A stretch of DNA of 43,785 nucleotides from CAZOBJ01 sp964577825 (lineage in GTDB: Bacteria; Planctomycetota; SZUA-567; JAFGNG01). Made by a program: the position numbers and the translations under genes. Of the stretch, positions 32,837-40,671 are shown one piece after another; within the stretch, counting starts at the first letter, position 1, and the number at the start of each line of letters is the position of its first letter. The stretch lies in NCBI GenBank assembly GCA_964577825.1, contig CAZOBJ010000019.1, forward strand, positions 1 through 43,785, in the 5' to 3' direction. The notes beneath the pieces are model-generated. The model had not been told where the DNA came from. It did not search any database and saw nothing but the letters and a program-made list of their open reading frames with translations.

Positions 32837-33823
32837 TCAGCACGACCGCACAAGCAGTGTCTCGGGGATGCCCAACTGCCGCAGGACAGGGCGGATGATC
32901 CGCAGAAAGCGCGGGGCATCGCCCGCATACCCGGCCGTGGGCCGGAGGTCGGGCACTTGCGCGCTGAAGAATGCGTTTAGGCGAGACATGAACCGCTCGC
33001 GCGTGTACTTGGCCAGGATGCTCGCCAGGGCGACGCAGAACGCCCGCTGCTCGGCGCGGACTTCGACGCGAACCTCTACGGGCGCTTCAGGCCGGCGCAC
33101 GCGGTACACGCTGGCCCGATCGTCCTCCTGAATCGTGTCCAGCCATACGCCCGGGAAGAGCCGCGTGAGCATAGGGACATAGAACTTGCGCCCGCCCTGC
33201 CGATCCAGGGTAATGAGGACGGGCTCGTTCGCACATGTCGACAAGACGCGGCCCAGCAACGTCTCGGTCTGGTGCAGAAGCAGAGCGCCCTTGTTGTGGC
33301 CGTGCGCCACGTGACGATTGAACTCGCCGACGAGCACGGGCCGGGCTCGCAAAGCGACGAGCTCAACCGCGCGCCTCCTCAGCGTGCGCTGCAACTTCCG
33401 ACCGGTCACATGCGGGCAGTCCTCGTGCGCTTGGAGGCCGGCGCAGGGGTCCATTCCATCAAGGGCGTACCACGGGTAGGCGGAGCAGGGCAGAGATGCA
33501 GGCTCGTCTGCGAGATGGTCGAGGACCTCCGCAAGCGTGGACAGGGCCACCGGGCCAGTTTCCGGCCCGGCTGCGGCATTGACAAACGCGCGGACCGTGC
33601 GGTCCAGCGCGTGCAGGCCGCCGGCGGCGTAGACCTCTTTGCTGTCGCCCACGGCAGGGCGAGGATCGCGTCGGCTGTGGCGGCGGCGGACCACGCGTCG
33701 CAGTACGCGCCACGGCTCGCGAGGTTGACAGGATTCGGGCGTGCGCAGGGCAACCGCGGCCACGACCATGGGGCCCAGCCGCGGGCCGACTCCGGCCTCG
33801 TCAACCCCGATGAGTACAGCCAT
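32837..33823 (-). CDS. Divergent RNase HII-like protein
   Basis: A 328-residue protein with an RNase HII framework that is much longer than the usual 200 or so residues. Asp8-Glu9 in IGVDEAGVGPRLGPMV match the DEAG-G-L-GP motif, GDSKEVY (60-66) the DSK motif, Asp207 in ITLDRQGGR the third acidic position, and ASILAKYTRERF (267-278) the ASIxAKxxRD motif with Glu in place of the last Asp. A 100-residue insertion lies between the DSK motif and the middle strand. Family members cleave RNA in RNA-DNA hybrids; activity of this version is not known. GGAGG precedes ATG 33823. It is the last gene of the hom directon. Confidence 0.68.
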   Translation of the reverse strand: MAVLIGVDEAGVGPRLGPMVVAAVALRTPESCQPREPWRVLRRVVRRRHSRRDPRPAVGDSKEVYAAGGLHALDRTVRAFVNAAAGPETGPVALSTLAEVLDHLADEPASLPCSAYPWYALDGMDPCAGLQAHEDCPHVTGRKLQRTLRRRAVELVALRARPVLVGEFNRHVAHGHNKGALLLHQTETLLGRVLSTCANEPVLITLDRQGGRKFYVPMLTRLFPGVWLDTIQEDDRASVYRVRRPEAPVEVRVEVRAEQRAFCVALASILAKYTRERFMSRLNAFFSAQVPDLRPTAGYAGDAPRFLRIIRPVLRQLGIPETLLVRSC

Positions 33824-33841
33824 GCGGGCCTCCGAGGTTCG

Positions 33842-35581
33842 TTAGCCGTACGTTGGCGCAAGGCCCCAGAGCACGGACAGGAGCCCGGCCACCAGAAGCT
33901 GCCCGTCCAGGAGCGCCTGGCAGCGAACCTCCTCGGTGAGCAGCCCCTTGGGAAAGAGCCGCAGGTACAGGGTCGCGTAGGCCGGCAGCACGGCGACGAA
34001 CAGGCCCGCGGTCGGGAACGCGCCCGAGACCACTAGGGCAAGCAACAGAACGAGCGCGAGCCCCTGGAGCGCGTAGAGCAGGCGCAGGGTCCGGTGGGTT
34101 CCGATGAACACGGGCAGGGTCTCGGACCCGATGAGCCGGTCGCCTTCCGTGTCTCGCAGGTCCTGCGCCACCGTCTTGCCGAATACGAGCAGGAACACGA
34201 GCAGCCCGGCTCCCAGAAGCGGCAAGGCGCCGGGCCGACCGGAAGTCACCAGGACGGGCAGGGCGGGCACGCCGACGACCACCACGGCCCAGGCTACCGC
34301 GGTGAACAGGTCCTTGGACGCGGGAATGTCCTTGAGCCTGCGGCGGCGAAATCCTCTGGGCAACAGAGGCATGGCATACGCGATCCCTCCCAGATATGCG
34401 AGCCCGAGCAAGATCAGCACCGCACGGCTGGTCGTTGCGGCCAGCAACAAACTGGAGAGGGCCAGTGCCGCGCTCAATGCATACAGACCGAGGCGATGCG
34501 CTGCAAAGAAGGCGTCGAACGGCGGCAGCTCGCCGGCCGAGGGAGGCGCGGAGAAGCGGCGGTTCATGGTATGCGCGGTGAACACGTACGCGAATACGAT
34601 GAAGAACGCCTCCCAGGGCACCGGATGCACGCGGAGGAGTCGAGTGATCAGGTGGGTCAGACAGGCCGCGCCGATCGCGGTCAGGAGGTAGCTCTTGACC
34701 GCCAGGCCGACGAGATGGGCCAGCCGAGGGCGCAGCCCGTGGGCGGCCACGGTCTGGAGCCGGTGAATGACCGCTTGCGTCACCCAGCCGGGCGTCGACG
34801 CTCCGGCGGTCACGCCCACCTCGCGGAAGTGCTTGAGGGCGTCGACGTCGAGCTCGTCGGCGGTCTCCACGTGGAAGACCGGCTTGCCCGACTCGGCGGC
34901 CACCTCGGCGAGACGGCGCGTGTTCGCACTGTGGCGGCCCCCCACCACCACCATGGCGTCGCATGCCTGCGCCAGGTCGCGCGCCTCGGCCTGGCGCTCC
35001 TCCGTGGCGCGGCAGATGGAATCGTACACAATGGCTGTGTCCGGGTAGCGCTGGCGCAGGATCTCGGAGACTTGCTCATAGGTCGCGGCATTGAAAGTGG
35101 TCTGGGCCAGTACGATGAATCGTCCCTCGATCGGCAGGTTCCGGGCTTCCTCGGGCGTGCTGATGATGTGGACGGGGCGCTCCACATGGCCGGCGAGCCC
35201 GATCACCTCGGCGTGGTCTCGGTCGCCGACCAGCACAATCTCCAGATTGTCGCGCTCAGCGCGCTCGATGCGTCGCTGGCTCTGGAGCACGTGGGGGCAG
35301 GTGGCGTCGATGCAGGTGAATCCACGCGCTTGCAGGCGGTCGCGCTCCGCCGGGGGGATGCCGTGTGCGCGCGTGACGAGCCGCCCGGGCGGAAGGTCCT
35401 CCGGATGGTCGGCCGGACGCACGCCTCGGTCGGCGAGCACCTCCACGGCCTGGCGATTGTGCACGAGCGGCCCGTGCGTGTAGATCGGCCCGCCGCCCTC
35501 GGCCGCCGCTTCTTGCGCGATGTCCATGGCGCGGCGCACGCCCATGCAGAAGCCGGCCGTGCGCGCGAGCTTCACTCGCAC
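33842..35581 (-). CDS. IspH-UbiA fusion: HMBPP reductase domain plus UbiA-like prenyltransferase membrane domain
   Basis: A 579-residue fusion. Residues 1-280 are 4-hydroxy-3-methylbut-2-enyl diphosphate reductase (IspH), the last step of the MEP pathway, giving IPP and DMAPP: cluster ligands Cys12, Cys95 and Cys190, plus HGPLVHN, RAHG and AGASTPGW. Residues from about 290 form a UbiA-type membrane domain with eight or nine helices. Its second aspartate motif is present (DLRDTEGDRLIG, Asp474/477/481), as is KDIPASKDLFTAVAW, but the first motif region reads TAHTMNRRFSAP, without the aspartates of NDxxDxxxD. GTG 35581 has GAGGA upstream. Product pairing could channel isoprenoids, but the membrane half may be atypical. 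Confidence 0.82.
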   Translation of the reverse strand: MRVKLARTAGFCMGVRRAMDIAQEAAAEGGGPIYTHGPLVHNRQAVEVLADRGVRPADHPEDLPPGRLVTRAHGIPPAERDRLQARGFTCIDATCPHVLQSQRRIERAERDNLEIVLVGDRDHAEVIGLAGHVERPVHIISTPEEARNLPIEGRFIVLAQTTFNAATYEQVSEILRQRYPDTAIVYDSICRATEERQAEARDLAQACDAMVVVGGRHSANTRRLAEVAAESGKPVFHVETADELDVDALKHFREVGVTAGASTPGWVTQAVIHRLQTVAAHGLRPRLAHLVGLAVKSYLLTAIGAACLTHLITRLLRVHPVPWEAFFIVFAYVFTAHTMNRRFSAPPSAGELPPFDAFFAAHRLGLYALSAALALSSLLLAATTSRAVLILLGLAYLGGIAYAMPLLPRGFRRRRLKDIPASKDLFTAVAWAVVVVGVPALPVLVTSGRPGALPLLGAGLLVFLLVFGKTVAQDLRDTEGDRLIGSETLPVFIGTHRTLRLLYALQGLALVLLLALVVSGAFPTAGLFVAVLPAYATLYLRLFPKGLLTEEVRCQALLDGQLLVAGLLSVLWGLAPTYG

Positions 35582-35594
35582 CGGTTCGTCCTCG

Positions 35595-36272
35595 TCAGGT
35601 ATGCGTCCAGAGCGCCAGGAGAGTGAAAGCCGTCTCGATGAGCGCCGTGGCCTCCGCTGGACGCACTCGGCGCTGGGTGCTCACCAGCAGCGCTTGGCTG
35701 GCTCCTTCGACGTACAGACCCTGCTTGCGGAACTGCTTGGCGTTCGCCACCAAGTGCGCCCGCACCGGTGGGCCAAAGGTTTGGCGCACGCTTTCCTCAT
35801 CCTCACCCTTCAGGAGATAGGCGGACGAGAAGTCCGGATCCTCGTCGAAGTCGATGTCGTCCATACCCACAAGCTCGGCGAAGCGGTCGAAGAAATGCTC
35901 CGGCCGGACCGCGAAGCGCGGCAGGTCCAGGCCTTCGGACTCCAGGACCACCACGGACCGACGATGTGTGCTGCTGTTCTTCCCTCCGCCCGTGGTGTAC
36001 TGATAATCAGCAAGAGCGACACGCGTGCCCTGCGCCTCTCCGCTGAGGACATTGCGGGCTCGGCGCCTGTGCCCGCGCTGGAACAGATCAAAGCCGAGCG
36101 CCTGGCCGAAGGCCCGGTCCTCCTGGGTGTACACAAACCCGGTCTCCGAGGCGAAGCCGCACCAGGCCTCGCGACGTTTGCGTTCGCGCAGGACCGCGAT
36201 CAGGATTCCCACGCCCGCGATGCCAAAGAACACGGCGAACATGAGAATCGGCAGATAGTCACCGAGGTCCAT
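35595..36272 (-). CDS. Single-span membrane protein of unknown function
   Basis: A 225-residue protein I do not recognise. It starts MDLGDYLPILMFAVFFGIAG, a likely N-terminal transmembrane helix to about residue 30, with a basic flank (RERKRREAW). The remainder is soluble, probably alpha/beta, with a cluster of acidic residues (DDIDFDEDPDF) and an end reading RRVRPAEATALIETAFTLL. It resembles small hypothetical proteins I recall with one N-terminal helix and a DUF3137-like soluble part, but I cannot confirm this. AAGGAG precedes ATG 36272, which overlaps the NUDIX stop by 14 nt, so it belongs to the hom directon. Confidence 0.7.
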   Translation of the reverse strand: MDLGDYLPILMFAVFFGIAGVGILIAVLRERKRREAWCGFASETGFVYTQEDRAFGQALGFDLFQRGHRRRARNVLSGEAQGTRVALADYQYTTGGGKNSSTHRRSVVVLESEGLDLPRFAVRPEHFFDRFAELVGMDDIDFDEDPDFSSAYLLKGEDEESVRQTFGPPVRAHLVANAKQFRKQGLYVEGASQALLVSTQRRVRPAEATALIETAFTLLALWTHT

Positions 36273-36825
36273 GCTCTTCTCCTTGTCCGTGTGCGCGTCC
36301 GGGGCCCTCGCGCGCTTGCAGCCATGCCATGAACCGCGAGAATTCGTCTTCGAAATTGGGCGTGAACACGCCAGTGCCCAGATGCGCGCGAATCGCGCCG
36401 AGTGACCAGAAGCGAAGTGCCTTGACCTCCGTGGGGTCGGGCCGGAACGGGCCGTCCAGGACCAGGCTGCATGTGTCCACATACTCGGTCTCGCGATCAG
36501 ATCCGTGGAGATACGCATAGGCGTGCTCCAAGCCCTGATTCGGGACCGCTACTCCGAGCTCTTCGGCAAGTTCTCGGTGCAGGGCGTCGCGCAGAGACTC
36601 GCCCGCCTGCACGTGTCCGCCGACAGCGGTGTCCCATCGGTTGGGATACAGGTCCTTGTCCGGGTGGCGAAACTGAAGGAGCATATTCCTCGCATGGTTG
36701 CGCACCACGACATGGACGACGTGGTGCACCAGTCCGGGGTTCTGGTGGCAAGCCGGGCGCGGGGCCGCACCGGTCGGTCGGCCGTGAAAGTCCACGAGCT
36801 GTAGGCGCTCGGCCTCTGTGCACAT
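36259..36825 (-). CDS. NUDIX hydrolase (Idi/YfcD-like)
   Basis: A 188-residue NUDIX protein. The NUDIX box is complete: Gly70 ... Glu76 ... Arg84-Glu85 ... Glu88-Glu89-Leu-Gly in GGHVQAGES through HRELAEELGV. N-terminal VDFHGRPTGAA and VHVVVRNHARNMLLQFR resemble the isopentenyl-diphosphate isomerase/YfcD-like branch. IPP isomerase would fit the IspH neighbour, but the cysteine/glutamate pair of Idi is not obvious, so a diphosphatase is as likely. Start ATG 36825 has GGAGGG upstream inside the preceding gene's end; the gap to that gene is 3 nt. Confidence 0.85.
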   Translation of the reverse strand: MCTEAERLQLVDFHGRPTGAAPRPACHQNPGLVHHVVHVVVRNHARNMLLQFRHPDKDLYPNRWDTAVGGHVQAGESLRDALHRELAEELGVAVPNQGLEHAYAYLHGSDRETEYVDTCSLVLDGPFRPDPTEVKALRFWSLGAIRAHLGTGVFTPNFEDEFSRFMAWLQAREGPGRAHGQGEEHGPR

Positions 36826-36828
36826 GGC

Positions 36829-38022
36829 CTAGCCCTCCATGGTCCGGCTGGTGAGGCGTCCGACGAGCGTGTGCCCGGCCACGGGGCCGAGGTCCTTGAT
36901 CGCACGCTCTGAGAACAACGCTGGTCCGGAGGCAGTCAAGCCAGGTCCCCACAGACAAGCAGGCACCGGCTCAGCGGTATGGGTACGCACGCAGACGGGG
37001 GTCGGGTGGTCCGGCATGACGAGCATGCGCAGGTCGCCCGCTCGGCGCGCCTCTTCGACCAAAGGGGTCAGGATGTGCCGGTCGATCTGCTCCAGGGCCT
37101 GGGCCTTGGCTTGCGCGTCAGCGATGTGGCCCGCTTCGTCCGGGGCCTCCACGTGCACGGCCACGAACTCGGACCGGGCCAGACAGTCGAGCGCGGCGCG
37201 CCCCTTGCCCGCGTAGTCCGTGTCGAAGTATCCGGTGGCCCCGGGCACGGGCACGACCTCCAGGCCGGCCAGGGTCGCGATGCCGCGCAACAGGTCCACG
37301 GCGCTGATGAGCCCTCCGCGCAGGCCATATCGGTCCGCATAGGAAGGGAGCGAAGGCGTCACGCCTCCACCCCACAGCCAGAGCTGGGTGACCGGGGGCT
37401 TGCCTGCGGCGAGGCGCTCTCGGTTGATCGGACAGTCCGCCAACAGGGATTGCGTGCGGTCCATAATGCGCACGAGAAGCGGGGCCACTCCGCCGCGCGG
37501 CAAGTGCTCGCCTATCTGTTCGTCAAGGATGTCATGCGGCGGTGTGGTCTCGCCCACGCGGCCGGACGCTCCGTCGACCACGCATAGGTGTCGATACCCC
37601 ACGCCCGCGTACAGCTTCGCGCCGGGGATGTCCAGGTGCTCGGCAAGGTATTCGATCACCTCGCGGCCCTGTTCGGTGTCGATATGTCCAGCGGAGTAAT
37701 CGCGCATGCGGTCGCCCTCGACGGTGACCGTATTCGCGCGGTACACGGCTTGGTCGTCCGCGAGCGTCAGGCCCATGGCGGCCGCTTCCAGGGGCGCCCT
37801 CCCCGTGTAGCAGGTGGCCGGATCGTACCCGAGAACGGACAGGCAGGCCACGTCCGAACCGGGCGCAAAGCCCTCGGGCACGGTCGCCGCGGACAGAACC
37901 TCGCCCTCTCGGGCCAAGCGAGCCAGCGCGGGCATGCGCGCCGCTTCGAGCGGGGTCTGATCGTCAAGCTCCGGGATCGGCCGATCGGCGGCGCCATCCG
38001 GAATCACGAGTGCGTAGCGCAC
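36829..38022 (-). CDS. ApgM-type cofactor-independent phosphoglycerate mutase-like protein (proposed homoserine kinase)
   Basis: A 397-residue member of the alkaline phosphatase superfamily, archaeal-type (ApgM) branch. The metal-site Asp9 (ALVIPDGAADR) and nucleophile Ser56 in APGSDVACLSVLGYDP are visible, with YTGRAPLEAAAMG, HVEAPDEAGH and MPDHPTP later. Members annotated TIGR02535 are proposed, from gene context with hom, to be alternative homoserine kinases in bacteria without ThrB. Here it lies 34 nt after hom, which fits that proposal. No thrB or thrC is in the window. Phosphoglycerate mutase activity remains the other possibility, since a glycolytic enzyme (tpiA) is nearby. Confidence 0.82.
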   Translation of the reverse strand: MRYALVIPDGAADRPIPELDDQTPLEAARMPALARLAREGEVLSAATVPEGFAPGSDVACLSVLGYDPATCYTGRAPLEAAAMGLTLADDQAVYRANTVTVEGDRMRDYSAGHIDTEQGREVIEYLAEHLDIPGAKLYAGVGYRHLCVVDGASGRVGETTPPHDILDEQIGEHLPRGGVAPLLVRIMDRTQSLLADCPINRERLAAGKPPVTQLWLWGGGVTPSLPSYADRYGLRGGLISAVDLLRGIATLAGLEVVPVPGATGYFDTDYAGKGRAALDCLARSEFVAVHVEAPDEAGHIADAQAKAQALEQIDRHILTPLVEEARRAGDLRMLVMPDHPTPVCVRTHTAEPVPACLWGPGLTASGPALFSERAIKDLGPVAGHTLVGRLTSRTMEG

Positions 38023-38056
38023 TGGATTTCCTTCGTGATGTTCGAAAGCGGAGCAG

Positions 38057-39364
38057 TCATTCTTCGATGCGCAAGACGGCGGTGGGCTCGGTGACGACGT
38101 CCAGTCGATCCACCTCGGCCAGCGCGCCGCGCAGGTCGCCCTCTCGGGCGGCGTGCGTTAGGATGACGATAGGCACCGAGTCCTCCTCCGCGCTGGACCG
38201 CACTACGTCTTTCTGGACGACGCTCGCGATGCTCACCTTGTGGTGCCCGAGGATCGTGGCGATGGCCCCGAGCACTCCGAAGCGGTCCACCACCGTGGCG
38301 CGCAGGTAGTAGCGGCAGATATAGTCCTCGCCGGCGGCCAGGGCGTATCGGTGGGCCGCCTTTGGGACCCAGGGCGCGGGCGGGCGGCCGCTCGCCTTGG
38401 CGCGAGCGATCTCCACCACGTCGCTCAGGACCGCACTCGCCGTGGGCAGGGCCCCGGCGCCCCGGCCGTAGTACATGGCCTCACCCGCTGCGTCGCTGTG
38501 CAGAGCCACCGCGTTCATGGTGCCCGACACATTCGCCAACGGATGCCCGGTCGGGAGAAGGGACGGGTGGACGCTCAGGAAGAGCCGGTCCTCGACGGGA
38601 CGCGCCACGGCGAGTAGCTTAACGACGTAGTCCATTTCCGCGGCGATGGCCACGTCCTGGGGCGCAAGGTGGCTGATCCCTTCCACTCGCACGTCCCGGT
38701 AGGGGACCTGTGTGTCGAAGGCAAGCGCAGAGAGGAGAGTGAGCTTATGTGCGGAGTCGTACCCCTCCACGTCGAAGGTCGGGTCCGCCTCCGCATACCC
38801 GTGGCGCTGGGCCTCGGCCAGGGCCTCGGCGTAGTTCTGGCCTTGTTCGTACATGCGTGTAAGCACGTAGTTGCATGTGCCGTTCACGATCCCGAGCAGG
38901 CGCTCGATGCGGTCGGCCACGAGCCCGTCGCGCAGCGCGCGGATAATGGGGATGGCGCCGCAAACGGCCGCCTCGAAGCGAAGCGGGACCTGCTGTTCGG
39001 CAGCGAGCTGAAAGAGTCCCTGCCCGCGTTCGGCCAGCAGGGCCTTGTTCGCCGAGACGATCGGTTTGCCGGCCTTCAGGCCTGCGGCCACCAAGTCGTA
39101 GGCCGCGTCCGTGCCTCCGATAAGCTCGATTACCAGGTCTACATTGGGGTCGGCGATCACCGCGTCGGCGCGCGACGAGATGCGGTCTTTGGGGAGGCCG
39201 AGTGCCTGCAGTCGGCTCTGGTCAATGTCCGCAGCGCGCGCGATCTCCAAGGCGATGCCCGCGCGCTCCTGCAGGAGCGCGGCGCGCTCAGTCAGGAGTT
39301 CAATCACCCCGGCGCCGACGGTCCCCGCGCCGACAATGCCGATGCCTAAGCTGGGTCGAGACAT
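38057..39364 (-). CDS. hom: Homoserine dehydrogenase with C-terminal ACT domain
   Basis: A 435-residue enzyme reducing aspartate semialdehyde to homoserine. The nucleotide-binding site is GIGIVGAGTVGAGVIEL; the catalytic region has VSANKALLA, FEAAVCGAIPIIRALRDG, GIVNGTCNYVLT, and ADPTFDVEGYDSAHKL. Residues from about 355 form an ACT domain (YLRATVVDRFGVLGAIATIL), typical for threonine feedback. ATG 39364 has GGGGA upstream; an in-frame ATG 12 nt earlier has no ribosome site. It is first in a six-gene minus-strand directon with a candidate promoter at 39460-39487. Confidence 0.95.
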   Translation of the reverse strand: MSRPSLGIGIVGAGTVGAGVIELLTERAALLQERAGIALEIARAADIDQSRLQALGLPKDRISSRADAVIADPNVDLVIELIGGTDAAYDLVAAGLKAGKPIVSANKALLAERGQGLFQLAAEQQVPLRFEAAVCGAIPIIRALRDGLVADRIERLLGIVNGTCNYVLTRMYEQGQNYAEALAEAQRHGYAEADPTFDVEGYDSAHKLTLLSALAFDTQVPYRDVRVEGISHLAPQDVAIAAEMDYVVKLLAVARPVEDRLFLSVHPSLLPTGHPLANVSGTMNAVALHSDAAGEAMYYGRGAGALPTASAVLSDVVEIARAKASGRPPAPWVPKAAHRYALAAGEDYICRYYLRATVVDRFGVLGAIATILGHHKVSIASVVQKDVVRSSAEEDSVPIVILTHAAREGDLRGALAEVDRLDVVTEPTAVLRIEE

Positions 39365-39459
39365 GGGGGTCCCCATCCATGCCGATGTTTGCCTGGCGAG
39401 AGGCCAACGCCGGCCTCCGAAGCACAGGGCCACATCAGATCGTGCTGCAATTAGGCAAT

Positions 39460-39487
39460 ACGGTAACCGGCGCTGGTGGAAAGTCAA
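39460..39487 (-). promoter_or_regulatory. Candidate promoter for the hom directon
   Basis: On the minus strand TTGACT (39482-39487) is followed after 16 nt by TACCGT (39460-39465), about 95 nt before the hom start. The -35 match is strong and the -10 weak, so this is a suggestion only. It shares a 274-nt divergent region with the candidate promoter of the sugar isomerase gene. Confidence 0.4.
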
Positions 39488-39512
39488 CGGCTTTCGTCGG
39501 CGTGCTTTTCGA

Positions 39513-39541
39513 TTGCACGTGTCCGCCGTAACGGCTACCAT
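39513..39541 (+). promoter_or_regulatory. Candidate promoter for the sugar isomerase gene
   Basis: TTGCAC at 39513-39518 and TACCAT at 39536-39541 have 17-nt spacing and lie 97 nt before ATG 39639. A moderate match, in the divergent region with the hom promoter; its start and spacing are plausible but unverified. Confidence 0.35.
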
Positions 39542-39638
39542 GAGAGTCGCGCGGTTGTGCAGCGCGTGCCCCGGAGGCCGCAAGACTGAAATGGGGGTGC
39601 GCTTGGCACCAGAGCACAAGATGGTGGGGAGACGGCAC

Positions 39639-40496
39639 ATGCGACCGTTCAAGATCGGGGTGATGACCGACTCGTTCCGTAGGTCTGTGCAGGAAGGCGT
39701 GCGCAAGGCCAAAGAGGTGGGCGCACAGGGCATCCAATTGTACACGGTCTCCGGAGGTGCGGCCCCGGAGACCATGGATGCCCAGGCGCGCGAGGAGTTC
39801 CGCGACCTGTGCGCGGACCTGGGCCTGGAGATCGCGGCGCTGTGCGGCGATCTAGGCGGTCATGGGTTCGAGCGCGAGGCCGAAAATCCCTGCAAGATCG
39901 AGCGGTCCAAGGCCATCGTAGACCTGGCCGCGGACCTGGGCACGTCGGTGGTGACCACCCACATCGGCGCGGTCCGCGAGGATCGAGATCATCCGTTTCG
40001 GCGAGCGCAGGCGTCGGCCTGCCGAGAACTGGGCGCGTACGCGACCCAACGAGGCGTGACCTTTGCTATCGAGACCGGGCCGGAGACGGCCGCGCGCCTG
40101 GCAGAATTCCTGGCCGAAGTGGACAGCCCGGGCGTAGGGGTGAATCTTGACCCCGCGAATCTGGTGATGGTCGTGGCCGACGATCCGGTGTCGGCCGTGC
40201 GCACGTTGGGGGCGCACATTGTGCACACGCACGCAAAGGACGGGCGTCAGCTGCGGCCGTGCGACCCCGTGGAGGTGTACAACGCCTTTGCGGAGGGCGG
40301 CATCGAGGGCTTGGACCTGGGCACGCTTTTCGAAGAGACGCCGCTGGGCGAGGGCGACGTGGATTGGGAGGCATACCTCGACGCGCTGGAGGCGCAGGGC
40401 TTCCGGGGTTATCTCACGATCGAGCGGGAGGTGGGGGAGAACCCGGCCCGAGACATCGCTAATGCGGTGGAGTTTTTACGGAACAAGCTGAGGTAG
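39639..40496 (+). CDS. Sugar phosphate isomerase/epimerase (xylose isomerase-like TIM barrel)
   Basis: A 285-residue protein of the AP endonuclease 2 / xylose-isomerase-like family. Signatures include FKIGVMTDSF at the N-terminus, GAQGIQLYTVSGG, the metal-site pieces VTTHIG, FAIETGPE and GVNLDPAN, then IVHTHAKDG and GYLTIEREVG, in the order expected for a metal-dependent barrel. Specific substrate unknown; family members act on inositols, hexulosonates and other sugars. ATG 39639 has GGGGAG at 39626-39631; an in-frame ATG at 39621 lacks one. It is followed by an SDR and HAD gene on the same strand. Confidence 0.88.
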   Translation: MRPFKIGVMTDSFRRSVQEGVRKAKEVGAQGIQLYTVSGGAAPETMDAQAREEFRDLCADLGLEIAALCGDLGGHGFEREAENPCKIERSKAIVDLAADLGTSVVTTHIGAVREDRDHPFRRAQASACRELGAYATQRGVTFAIETGPETAARLAEFLAEVDSPGVGVNLDPANLVMVVADDPVSAVRTLGAHIVHTHAKDGRQLRPCDPVEVYNAFAEGGIEGLDLGTLFEETPLGEGDVDWEAYLDALEAQGFRGYLTIEREVGENPARDIANAVEFLRNKLR

Positions 40497-40581
40497 GTGC
40501 TTCGGATAGCTCCGACTATCTCCACGGTAGTCGCAAGTTGTCTGCCGCCATGTAGTTGGATGAAATCAAGCGACCGTTGTC

Positions 40582-40609
40582 TTGCATTTGTTGGAGTTGC
40601 ACCTAGGAT
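40582..40609 (+). promoter_or_regulatory. Candidate promoter for the SDR gene
   Basis: TTGCAT at 40582-40587 and TAGGAT at 40604-40609 have 16-nt spacing, 62 nt before ATG 40672. This gap also contains a short hairpin at 40513-40533, which has no T-tract. The promoter match is partial. Confidence 0.4.
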
Positions 40610-40671
40610 AGGGCGCTCGACACGAGTGGAGGCCGGCACTCTACGGTTCGCGCGGCGTACAAGGAGGTGTC

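Noticed and set aside
32820..32839. CTGAG/CTCAG inverted repeat between the convergent peptidase and RNase HII-like genes
   Set aside because: Five pairs with a ten-base loop overlapping both gene ends; too weak to call a bidirectional terminator.
40513..40533. Inverted repeat CGACTA-N9-TAGTCG, possible terminator after the sugar isomerase gene
   Set aside because: The stem is only six pairs with a nine-base loop and is not followed by a T-tract.
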